This document shows positions 8,955 through 15,904 of a DNA stretch of 35,508 bases, piece by piece; positions within the stretch are counted from its first letter, which is position 1; each line of letters starts with the position of its first letter. The translations under genes were made by a program, and so were the position numbers. The notes under the pieces are model-generated. The model worked only from the letters and a program-made list of their open reading frames with translations, was not told the DNA's origin and did not search any database. Origin of the DNA: an uncultured Lachnospiraceae bacterium (lineage in GTDB: Bacteria > Bacillota > Clostridia > Lachnospirales > Lachnospiraceae); NCBI GenBank assembly GCA_900316395.1, contig ONCT01000016.1, positions 1 to 35,508 of the forward strand, given 5' to 3'.

Positions 8955-9785
8955 CTAGCTGGCAATCTCTTTCACCATAGCAATTTCCTTAGCATAACCT
9001 GCGTCATCATTAGGCGTCTCTAAGATAAATGGTTTGTCCTGCAATAGTGGATGCCTAATAACATTAGATAATGTATCAATTCCAATATGTCCTTCACCTA
9101 ACTTGGCGTGGCGGTCCTTGTGAGCGCCAAGCTCATTCATACTATCATTAAGGTGAATTGCTTTAAGTCTGTCAATTCCAATTACCTTATCAAATTCATC
9201 AAGCACACCATCCAGATTATTAGTAAGGTCGTAACCTGCATCCCAGGTGTGACATGTATCGAAGCACACTCCCAGTCTGTCTGAGAGCTCTACTCTGTCT
9301 ATTATATATCGAAGCTCTTCAAATGTTCTACCTATTTCGCTTCCTTTTCCTGCCATAGTTTCAAGAAGAACCGTAGTAGTCTTAGCCTCAGGCAGCGCCG
9401 TATTAAGTGCTTCTATGATAAATGCACTTCCTTCTTCAACTCCCTGTCCAACGTGAGAGCCTGGATGAAAATTATAATACTGATTAGGGGTATATTCCAT
9501 CCTCTTCAAATCATCAACGAACATATCTAAGGCGAACTTCCTAATATTCTCCTTATCTGAACACAAATTCATTGTATAGGGCGCGTGTGCCACCAATGTA
9601 CCGAAATTATTATCCGCCATATATTCTAGTAAAGCGTTAGCGTCGTTTTCATCTATGTCCTTTGCCTTGCCACCGCGAGGGTTTCTTGTAAAAAAAGCAA
9701 AGGTGGAGCCACCCAGCTTAGTAGCCATCTTGCCCATAGCCATATACCCCTTCGATGCCGACAGGTGATTACCTATATATATCAT
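8955..9785 (-). CDS. nfo: Endonuclease IV (deoxyribonuclease IV)
   Basis: This AP endonuclease acts in base excision repair, cutting 5' of abasic sites using a trinuclear zinc centre. The 276-residue TIM-barrel protein shows the expected metal ligands in order: HAPYTMN, NFHPGSH, LLETMAGKG, FDTCHTWDAGYD, IHLNDS, KDRHAKLGEGHIG and LETPND. Length is normal. AGGAGG precedes the ATG at 9785. It is the first gene after the self-complementary element at 9812-9941 and is followed at 17 bases by the HlyD-like gene. A housekeeping repair gene heading an exporter run is probably a matter of position, not function. Confidence 0.96.
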   Translation of the reverse strand: MIYIGNHLSASKGYMAMGKMATKLGGSTFAFFTRNPRGGKAKDIDENDANALLEYMADNNFGTLVAHAPYTMNLCSDKENIRKFALDMFVDDLKRMEYTPNQYYNFHPGSHVGQGVEEGSAFIIEALNTALPEAKTTTVLLETMAGKGSEIGRTFEELRYIIDRVELSDRLGVCFDTCHTWDAGYDLTNNLDGVLDEFDKVIGIDRLKAIHLNDSMNELGAHKDRHAKLGEGHIGIDTLSNVIRHPLLQDKPFILETPNDDAGYAKEIAMVKEIAS

Positions 9786-9811
9786 ATTTACCTCCTACTA
9801 TACTTCTATGA

Positions 9812-9941
9812 AGTGTCTAGCACGCATATACAACTTATATGCGTCTAAGTTTCAAGTGTCGGCACGCTCATAAGAAAATCGCGTCGCCGACCTTGACAAC
9901 TTAGACTTGATATCTAGAGTTAGTTATGCGTGCTAGACACT
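9812..9941 (-). repeat. 130-base structured element with 16-bp perfect terminal inverted repeats
   Basis: AGTGTCTAGCACGCAT (9812-9827) is exactly reverse-complementary to 9926-9941. Inside, 9843-9863 pairs imperfectly with 9885-9905 (GTCTAAGTT...TCGGC against GCCGA...AACTTAGAC) and extends through ACGC/GCGT to a loop near 9868-9880. A separate hairpin is GCATATA/TATATGC (9824-9830 with 9836-9842), which competes with the outer stem for a few bases. The element fills the space between the kinase stop codon (9942-9944) and the nfo ribosome binding site. It has no coding potential that I can see. It could be a MITE-like mobile repeat, a processing site or a structured RNA; only one copy was noticed in the window. 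Confidence 0.75.
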
Positions 9942-11285
9942 CTAGAATACTACCTTGAATTCAATGCTATGTGTATCTAATGACCTGGCGCTAATCTTAG
10001 CCTTATGGCTCTGTGCAATAGCCTGGACTACTGATAGGCCTATGCCGAAGCCACCAGTCTTAGAGTTACGCGACTCATCCATTCTATAGAACCTTTCGAA
10101 GAGCTCGTTATGGCTGCCAACTTCAATCTCATCAACGGAATTACTTACAATTAGCTCCTTGCCCTTCTTAGTCCTGCGAAATGTTACATCAACATTTCCA
10201 CCATCATTAGAATACTTAAATGTATTATCTATAAGAAGAGACAGCATACGAGATAAGTTCTCCTCGTCACCCTTAATTGTAATGTCAGGCTCGATATCGA
10301 TGTTATATTCCTTGCCCATCTTAGAAGCGATTGGCTCATAGGATTCGCTTACCTCTTCAAATAGTTCAGAAGCATTGAAGTCAATCATTTCCCTTTCTAT
10401 AGTTCCTTCATCCATTCTTGATAAGAACACCATCTTCTCTGTAAGAGAAGTCAGCCTGTCAGCCTGCTTATCAATGCTTCTTGTCCACTCGGATTCTCCA
10501 TCCTCCATCTCTACTATCTCAACATTTGCCTTAATAATAGCCACAGGGGTCTTAAGCTCATGAGAAGCATCCGTAATGAATCGCTTCTGCTTCTCATAGC
10601 TTTCGAAGACAGGCTTAAGAAATATCTTCGATAATATTGCAGAGAGAATGAATACAAGAATCTCACCTGCAACAGTTACAAGTATACTTATAAGAAGGAA
10701 TGACCTAAAGGAAGACAAGTCCCTCTTACAATCTAAGAATATATACATCTTCCCGCCATCCACATCAATACTGCGATACATATAATCATTATACACACCA
10801 CTTGTGCTGCCTTTGCTATATAGCTCCTTGGCGTAATCAACTGCACTGTCACTTGATATGGCCGCCACATTATCAAGGTTGCTTGACACATAATCGCCAT
10901 TTTCAGAAAGGGTTATATTAAAATATCTTGATTCAAAGGGCGTCTCTTCATTAATGTTGCCACTACCGCCAACTCCCATTCCGAAGAATCCAGCCTTCTT
11001 ATCTCTCTTCTGTCCCAGCAGATTATTCTGAGGATTAGCATTCTTATTCATCTGAGTATTATTGCCATCTGGCTTCATAGGCGGCTGCGCCTCACCCATC
11101 TGCTGTGGCTCATCCACCTTAGGGAACTTTCCATTATTCTCTGCTAGGATATCCATCTTAGCATTGGCATTACTATACACATTAGAATAATTAACAATAT
11201 TGATGACACCCATTATAATAAGAAATACTGCAGTAACAGATATCATTATTATAGCTATGAATCTTCGTCTTAAACTCTTAACCAT
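9942..11285 (-). CDS. Membrane sensor histidine kinase with Met/Gln/Pro-rich extracellular region
   Basis: This sensor kinase of 447 residues has transmembrane helix 1 at about 9-30, an extracellular domain of about 160 residues, helix 2 at about 195-216, and then a cytoplasmic kinase core. The H-box is FITDASHELKTPVA with His242; an N-box-like LLIDNTFKYS and a glycine-rich GFGIGLSVVQAI follow. The sensor contains an unstructured stretch rich in Met, Gln, Pro and Asn (about residues 58-90) and a Gly/Met/Phe cluster near 99-109. It should phosphorylate the response regulator encoded 20 bases upstream. The nearby divergent operon encodes a lipoprotein with a similar Met/Gln/Pro-rich tail, which makes that operon a plausible target. 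The ligand is unknown. Confidence 0.95.
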   Translation of the reverse strand: MVKSLRRRFIAIIMISVTAVFLIIMGVINIVNYSNVYSNANAKMDILAENNGKFPKVDEPQQMGEAQPPMKPDGNNTQMNKNANPQNNLLGQKRDKKAGFFGMGVGGSGNINEETPFESRYFNITLSENGDYVSSNLDNVAAISSDSAVDYAKELYSKGSTSGVYNDYMYRSIDVDGGKMYIFLDCKRDLSSFRSFLLISILVTVAGEILVFILSAILSKIFLKPVFESYEKQKRFITDASHELKTPVAIIKANVEIVEMEDGESEWTRSIDKQADRLTSLTEKMVFLSRMDEGTIEREMIDFNASELFEEVSESYEPIASKMGKEYNIDIEPDITIKGDEENLSRMLSLLIDNTFKYSNDGGNVDVTFRRTKKGKELIVSNSVDEIEVGSHNELFERFYRMDESRNSKTGGFGIGLSVVQAIAQSHKAKISARSLDTHSIEFKVVF

Positions 11286-11305
11286 AGTTTCTTCCTATTA
11301 ACTAA

Positions 11306-11986
11306 CTACTTTTCTTCGTTCTTAATTAGGGAATATCCAATTCCTCTATGGGCCTTAATTGTTATATCTGCCCCTAAGGACTTTAACTTCTTACGAAGGT
11401 TAGATACATATACCCACACAACATTAAGCTCTGCTTCAGAATCGTATCCCCATATCTTATCCATAAACTGATCAACAGAAATAATCTGCCCCGGATTAGT
11501 TATAAGCATCTCAAGCATCTGAAAATCCTTATTGCCAAGCTTGGCGCTACCCTTAGGTGTAGTCACCTGAAATGTAAGTCTGTCTAATGACACATTTCCG
11601 AATTCAAGAGAAGAATCCACAACTTCCTCTCTTCTTCTAGTAAGAGCACGAACCCTGGCTAACAATTCCTTCATTGCAAATGGTTTAGTCAGGTAATCGT
11701 CAGCTCCTGCATCAAGCCCCTCTACCCTGTCATCAATCTCTGACTTGGCCGTAAGCAAAAGCACTGGTGTCTTAATCCCTTCAGCCCTGGCCTCCTTAAG
11801 AACCTCAACACCACTCATTCCTGGCATCATTATGTCAAGAATAGCTCCGTCATATATATCTGATTCTATATAATCTAATGCATCATTGCCATTATTTACA
11901 GCATCTACCGAATAGTTGTTAGATTTAAGAATCTTAACAAGTGCATTAGACATTTCTTCTTCATCTTCTGCTAATAATAACCTCAT
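11306..11986 (-). CDS. OmpR/PhoB-family response regulator
   Basis: This DNA-binding response regulator has 226 residues. The receiver domain (about 1-115) has the acidic pair near residues 7-9, the phospho-acceptor Asp51 in GAILDIMMPGMSG, Thr in LLLTAKS and Lys in LTKPFAM. The C-terminal winged helix (about 127-222) ends with VWVYVSNLRKKL and AHRGIGYSL, typical of the OmpR class. AGGAGG lies just before the ATG. It is followed by its kinase and is divergent from the VTC operon, with 158 bases between start codons. That space carries an 11-bp-phased direct repeat suited to a regulator of this class, so regulation of the operon, and possibly of its own gene, is likely but inferred. Confidence 0.96.
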   Translation of the reverse strand: MRLLLAEDEEEMSNALVKILKSNNYSVDAVNNGNDALDYIESDIYDGAILDIMMPGMSGVEVLKEARAEGIKTPVLLLTAKSEIDDRVEGLDAGADDYLTKPFAMKELLARVRALTRRREEVVDSSLEFGNVSLDRLTFQVTTPKGSAKLGNKDFQMLEMLITNPGQIISVDQFMDKIWGYDSEAELNVVWVYVSNLRKKLKSLGADITIKAHRGIGYSLIKNEEK

Positions 11987-12050
11987 ACTCTACCTCCTAG
12001 TGATGATAATACCATAATAAACCATAAATTTTAAATTTTTTTCAAAACTT

Positions 12051-12090
12051 AAGGTTTTTTTAGTTTCGTTTAAGTTTCGGATTATATACT
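12051..12090 (+). promoter_or_regulatory. Putative promoter and response-regulator box for the VTC operon
   Basis: AGTTTCG occurs at 12062-12068 and again at 12073-12079, exactly 11 bp apart. A weaker AAGGTTT lies one further 11-bp step upstream at 12051. A -10-like TATACT is at 12085-12090, and no good -35 stands 17 bp upstream; the repeats occupy that place. This layout is typical of promoters activated by OmpR/PhoB-class regulators, and such a regulator is encoded divergently next door. The transcription start would be near 12097, giving a short leader of about 48 bases. Confidence 0.5.
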
Positions 12091-12144
12091 ACAACCATCA
12101 AAGGAAAACAAGTTAGTAAACACCTTAAAAAAGGAGTTGATATT

Positions 12145-12906
12145 ATGAAGGATCAAATGACATTCAAAAGATATGAATTAAAATATATGCTCACAATAGA
12201 GCAGCAACAAAAAATATTAAAGGCAATGGCCAATCACATGAAGGAAGACCCACATGGTCATAGCACAATCCAGAGTCTTTACTTCGACACACCAGACTTT
12301 CTCCTTATTAGAAGGTCAATCGACAAGCCAGCATATAAAGAAAAGCTAAGGCTTAGAAGCTACGGTGTGGCAAATGAAGATACCAAGGTCTTCTTAGAAC
12401 TCAAGAAGAAATACGACAAGGTTGTATATAAGAGAAGAATTAGTTCAACAGAGTCACAGGCCATTAACATCTTCAAACAAAGCGTAGATGATGAAATCAA
12501 AGATTCACAGGTTAAGCGAGAGATTGAGTACGCAAGAGATTATTACAAAGACCTTGCACCAAGAGTTCTCCTCTCATACGAGAGAGATGCTTACTACTCA
12601 ACAGATGATCCTAACCTCAGAATAACATTTGACTCTAACGTATTATGGAGAGATACAGATGTCAATCTTCATACTGGAATATATGGCAACCCTATACTCC
12701 CTAAGGGGTATGTGTTGATGGAGCTTAAGACAGCAGGTGGCCTTCCACTATGGATGACTAAGATCCTCTCAGAAGAGAAGATATATAAGACATCTTTTTC
12801 AAAATATGGAACAGCTTATAAGACCATCCTTGCACGAGATGGCAAAGTAAAACAATTTGCTTATAACTATAATTTAGGAATGAAAGGGGTATTTAATTAT
12901 GTTTAA
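12145..12906 (+). CDS. VTC domain (polyphosphate polymerase-like) protein
   Basis: This 253-residue protein is a VTC-domain tunnel enzyme, the fold of the yeast vacuolar polyphosphate polymerase Vtc4 and of CYTH-like triphosphate enzymes. The tunnel-lining motifs are present: KRYELKYML at 8-16, SLYFDTPDF, KLRLRSYG, FLELKKKYD, VVYKRR, LSYERDAYY and VLMELKTAG, that is, the alternating basic and Glu residues that bind phosphate and metal. There is no membrane helix, so it should work at the inner face of the membrane with its neighbour. AAAAGGAG precedes the ATG. Its last 8 bases overlap the DUF4956 gene, indicating translational coupling. Bacterial members next to DUF4956 are often annotated as polyphosphate polymerases, but their product is not established as far as I know. 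Confidence 0.93.
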   Translation: MKDQMTFKRYELKYMLTIEQQQKILKAMANHMKEDPHGHSTIQSLYFDTPDFLLIRRSIDKPAYKEKLRLRSYGVANEDTKVFLELKKKYDKVVYKRRISSTESQAINIFKQSVDDEIKDSQVKREIEYARDYYKDLAPRVLLSYERDAYYSTDDPNLRITFDSNVLWRDTDVNLHTGIYGNPILPKGYVLMELKTAGGLPLWMTKILSEEKIYKTSFSKYGTAYKTILARDGKVKQFAYNYNLGMKGVFNYV

Positions 12907-13594
12907 TAGTATTTTTCAATCAGTACTCGATTCGAGTAGCGAAACACTTGATGTTAGCGGATTCATTATCTGCATAGGCGTATCAATATTAATAGGAATT
13001 TTCTTAGCATTTATGTATGCTTTCAGAACAAAATATACTAAGAGCTTCGTTATTACCTTAGCAATGCTTCCAGCAGTTGTATGTACCGTAATTATGATGG
13101 TAAATGGCAATATCGGAGCAGGAGTTGCAGTAGCAGGTACCTTCAGTCTAGTAAGATTCAGATCAGTACCTGGAAGCGCAAGAGACATAGGCTCAATATT
13201 CATGGCAATGGCCGCAGGTCTAATTGCAGGAATGGGCTACTTAGGATTCGCAATTCTATTTACACTTATAATGGGAATTGCACTTATGATATTCACTAAC
13301 GTTCCATTTGAAATGGGCAAGAAAAGAGATGCAATTGACAAGACTCTCAAGATTACTATACCAGAGGATTTAGATTACTACAGTGTATTTGATGACACAT
13401 TTGAACAATATACAACAGAGCATTCACTTGTAAGCTCTAAGACAACTAATATGGGCTCAATGTTCAAGCTCATTTACAACATTTCCTTGAAGGACCCATC
13501 TAAGGAAAAGGAATTCGTAGATGCCCTTCGCTGCCAAAATGGCAACCTGGAAATTGCCATATCAAGACAGGAGGTAAACAACAATGAATTATAA
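12899..13594 (+). CDS. DUF4956 membrane protein
   Basis: This 231-residue membrane protein has four hydrophobic helices in the first about 140 residues and a soluble C-terminal domain of about 85 residues. The conserved core of the family is visible: GAGVAVAGTFSLVRFRSVPG followed by ARDIGSIFMAMAAGLIAGMGY, with basic residues in the membrane-facing loop. Its function is unknown. It starts inside the end of the VTC gene and ends inside the start of the carbohydrate-binding lipoprotein gene, so the three are almost certainly made together. A reasonable inference is that it passes or senses the anionic product of the VTC enzyme across the membrane. Confidence 0.93.
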   Translation: MFNSIFQSVLDSSSETLDVSGFIICIGVSILIGIFLAFMYAFRTKYTKSFVITLAMLPAVVCTVIMMVNGNIGAGVAVAGTFSLVRFRSVPGSARDIGSIFMAMAAGLIAGMGYLGFAILFTLIMGIALMIFTNVPFEMGKKRDAIDKTLKITIPEDLDYYSVFDDTFEQYTTEHSLVSSKTTNMGSMFKLIYNISLKDPSKEKEFVDALRCQNGNLEIAISRQEVNNNEL

Positions 13595-15104
13595 TAGATT
13601 AAAAAAAGGGATTGCTGTATTGGCAGTTGGAACTATGCTGACATTTTCCATAGCAGGATGCTCCCTATCAAATAACAATAGTTCAAACACAACTAACACA
13701 ACTTCAACTACAGTTGAAGCATCTGACTTAAATAACCTGTTCTCTAACAGAGACTTGGATGCAAGCTATGATGCTTCCTCACCAAAGATTACACTGTCAG
13801 ATTCTTCCATTACTTCTGACTCTAACAGTGCAACTGTAAATGGTAACACAGTTACAATCACTGCTGCTGGAACATATATATTAACTGGTTCTAGCAAGGA
13901 CGCACAGATCGTAGTCGAAGTAGGTGATACCGACAAAGTACAGCTTGTATTAGATAATGTAACTCTTACCAGCTCACAGGCAACTGCCCTGTTCGTAAAG
14001 CAGGCTGACAAGGTATTCATAACACTTGCAGATGGCTCTACTAACTCAATTTCAGTTAGTGCTGACGCTCAGACAATCGACGATGACGAGGTTAACGGCG
14101 CTATCTATTCTAGGGATGATATTACAATCAACGGTAATGGTACACTTAATGTTACAAGCGATAAGACAAGCGCAATCGTTGGAAATGATGATGTTAAGCT
14201 AGTGAGCGGAACAATCAATGCAACAGGTGGTAAGCATGCCATTAAGGGCAATGATACCATAAGCGTTAAGGATGCCGTTATCACTGCAAATGCTGCTAAG
14301 GACGGACTACATTCCGATGGCAATATCAATATTGTTGGTGGAAATGTTAATATAGCTAATTCAAATGAAGGTATAGAGGCTACTATAATTAATATCGCAG
14401 GTGGCGATACAACTGTAAATGCAAAGGATGATGGACTTAATGCCACATCTCCTGATTCTAATACAGGTAACGATCCAATGGCAACTGACTCTAATGCAGC
14501 CCTTAACATCTCAGGTGGTAAGCTTACAGTAATTGCTGATGGCGATGGACTTGATTCTAACGGCGGATTATACATTTCAGGTGGAGAGACATACGTATCT
14601 GGACCAACTAATGATGGCAATACTGCAATGGACTTCAACTCTGAAGCCGTAATAACTGGAGGAACACTTATAGCTGCTGGCTCAAGCGGAATGGTAGAAG
14701 CTATATCAGACAAGTCAACTCAGGCAGTTATGACAGTTAATGCAACCTCTAACAGCGGAACAATCAAAGTAACTGACTCTACAGGCGCAGTAGTTGCGGA
14801 ATACACACCAACAAAATCATATGCATGCGCAACAATTACTTCACCTAACTTAAAGGTTGGGGAGACATATAAGGTATATTGTGGCAGCACATCAGAAGAT
14901 ATCACTCTAAGCAGTACAGTTACAAGTAATGTAACAGCTACCATGGGTGGTGGCATAAAAGGCGGCATGGGCGGTGGACGCGGCCAGATGCAGGCCCCTC
15001 CTGATGGTCAAATGCAAGCCCCTCCTGACAGACAGATGCCACAAGGTCAGATGAAGCAGGACAAAGCAAATCGCGGCAACAAGCAGCAAAAGACTACTAA
15101 TTAA
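13584..15104 (+). CDS. Carbohydrate-binding domain lipoprotein (Cthe_2159-like beta-helix) with Met/Gln/Pro-rich tail
   Basis: This secreted lipoprotein of 506 residues has a signal peptide ending in I-A-G-C with Cys26 as lipid anchor, then a Ser/Thr/Asn-rich linker. A long repetitive domain follows (about 60-440) with many turns of the type GNGTLNVT, GGNVNI, GGKLTV and DGLDSNGG, the pattern of a right-handed parallel beta-helix. The family (carbohydrate-binding domain, Cthe_2159 type) includes members reported to bind acidic polysaccharides and calcium. The tail from about residue 451 is Gly/Met-rich and then holds a short duplication, QMQAPPDGQMQAPPDRQM, ending in a basic Lys/Gln/Asn stretch. 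The start overlaps DUF4956 by 11 bases and has AGGAGG upstream. It is the surface component of the VTC operon; no CotH kinase gene, a frequent companion, is present. Confidence 0.88.
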   Translation: MNYNRLKKGIAVLAVGTMLTFSIAGCSLSNNNSSNTTNTTSTTVEASDLNNLFSNRDLDASYDASSPKITLSDSSITSDSNSATVNGNTVTITAAGTYILTGSSKDAQIVVEVGDTDKVQLVLDNVTLTSSQATALFVKQADKVFITLADGSTNSISVSADAQTIDDDEVNGAIYSRDDITINGNGTLNVTSDKTSAIVGNDDVKLVSGTINATGGKHAIKGNDTISVKDAVITANAAKDGLHSDGNINIVGGNVNIANSNEGIEATIINIAGGDTTVNAKDDGLNATSPDSNTGNDPMATDSNAALNISGGKLTVIADGDGLDSNGGLYISGGETYVSGPTNDGNTAMDFNSEAVITGGTLIAAGSSGMVEAISDKSTQAVMTVNATSNSGTIKVTDSTGAVVAEYTPTKSYACATITSPNLKVGETYKVYCGSTSEDITLSSTVTSNVTATMGGGIKGGMGGGRGQMQAPPDGQMQAPPDRQMPQGQMKQDKANRGNKQQKTTN

Positions 15105-15126
15105 CCGCGATAAAAACACTAATATT

Positions 15127-15900
15127 TTATAAGAGGTTATTCTTAACCTCTTTTTTCATTTCCTCTAGCTGAAGAGCTGTTGTCTTATCTCTGTAATTCT
15201 CATGAATAATTCTTAGAAGATAACCCTGTTCTAATGCTATCTGTCTCGACTTCTCATATACAAGCTCGAAGGAGAGCGCTAAGAAACCCACCTTGAAATC
15301 TAATGGTGTATGTCTCAAATCTCTTCTTATGGCGTGATGCTCATAGAATGCCTTCATAACCTCAGGCGAGATAGTAGCGTTAAGAAGCTCATCTTCTGTA
15401 TAGCAATATACGCTTTCAACAGGCTCCTCACAAGCCACTCTGAATATATCAATCTTGTCAGCATCTCGAATGATATTACAATACATGCGCTGCGTCTCGT
15501 CTAAGCCTTCAGGCAATTTATATAAGCTATGGTACCTAATAGCATTTTCAATAAAATCCAGAATAATCTTATCTTCGTCACTATAGTCAAGAAATGTATC
15601 AAGCAGCTTCTCTTCGAATAACAGCTGACATCCAAGCTCTGCATGGTCAACTGACTTGGCATCTACAAATGTTCCAAAAGCCGAATATTGTATGAATCTT
15701 GCCATATCATGCATCATCCCAATAAACCAGCACAAGTCAACCTCGAAATCATCCAGCTTTAAAGACTTACCTATCTCTTCACAAATACTTGCAACATTTA
15801 CCGTATGAAGTTTCTTAAGACGAATCATCTCATCTGTCTCATCAAATTCTGCCACGTAATCGTTGAACGCCCCTATAACTTTCTTCCTATCAATCTTCAT
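15127..15900 (-). CDS. HD-domain phosphohydrolase-like protein
   Basis: This 257-residue HD-superfamily protein has the metal-binding set clearly present: His32 in LHTVNVA, His64-Asp65 in GMMHDMARF, His86 in DHAELG, His124 in IRYHSLY, and Asp in IIRDADKIDIF near 146. Such proteins hydrolyse phosphate esters, often of nucleotides; the actual substrate is unknown. The start codon is 4 bases after the stop of the PIN-like gene, with only a weak TAGG upstream, so it is likely translated by coupling. It closes the minus-strand run that begins at valS. Its last codons carry the terminator of the convergent operon. Confidence 0.9.
   Translation of the reverse strand: MKIDRKKVIGAFNDYVAEFDETDEMIRLKKLHTVNVASICEEIGKSLKLDDFEVDLCWFIGMMHDMARFIQYSAFGTFVDAKSVDHAELGCQLLFEEKLLDTFLDYSDEDKIILDFIENAIRYHSLYKLPEGLDETQRMYCNIIRDADKIDIFRVACEEPVESVYCYTEDELLNATISPEVMKAFYEHHAIRRDLRHTPLDFKVGFLALSFELVYEKSRQIALEQGYLLRIIHENYRDKTTALQLEEMKKEVKNNLL
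15131..15156 (+). terminator. Rho-independent terminator of the VTC operon, inside the end of the HD gene
   Basis: AAGAGGTTA (15131-15139) pairs with TAACCTCTT (15144-15152) across a TTCT loop and is followed by T residues. It lies 27 bases after the plus-strand operon. The same bases encode the last residues of the convergent HD-domain protein (EVKNNLL), so terminator and coding sequence overlap. On the minus strand the hairpin is followed only by a weak U-rich stretch. Confidence 0.85.
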
Positions 15901-15904
15901 CCTA

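Noticed and set aside
9797..9802. TATAGT on the minus strand as a -10 for nfo.
   Set aside because: It abuts the AGGAGG ribosome binding site, so a transcript starting there would lack it.
14105..14713. A 202-codon antisense open frame within the beta-helix lipoprotein gene.
   Set aside because: It is Ser/Pro/Leu-rich, lacks a ribosome binding site and arises from the repetitive Gly/Asn/Thr codons of the real gene.
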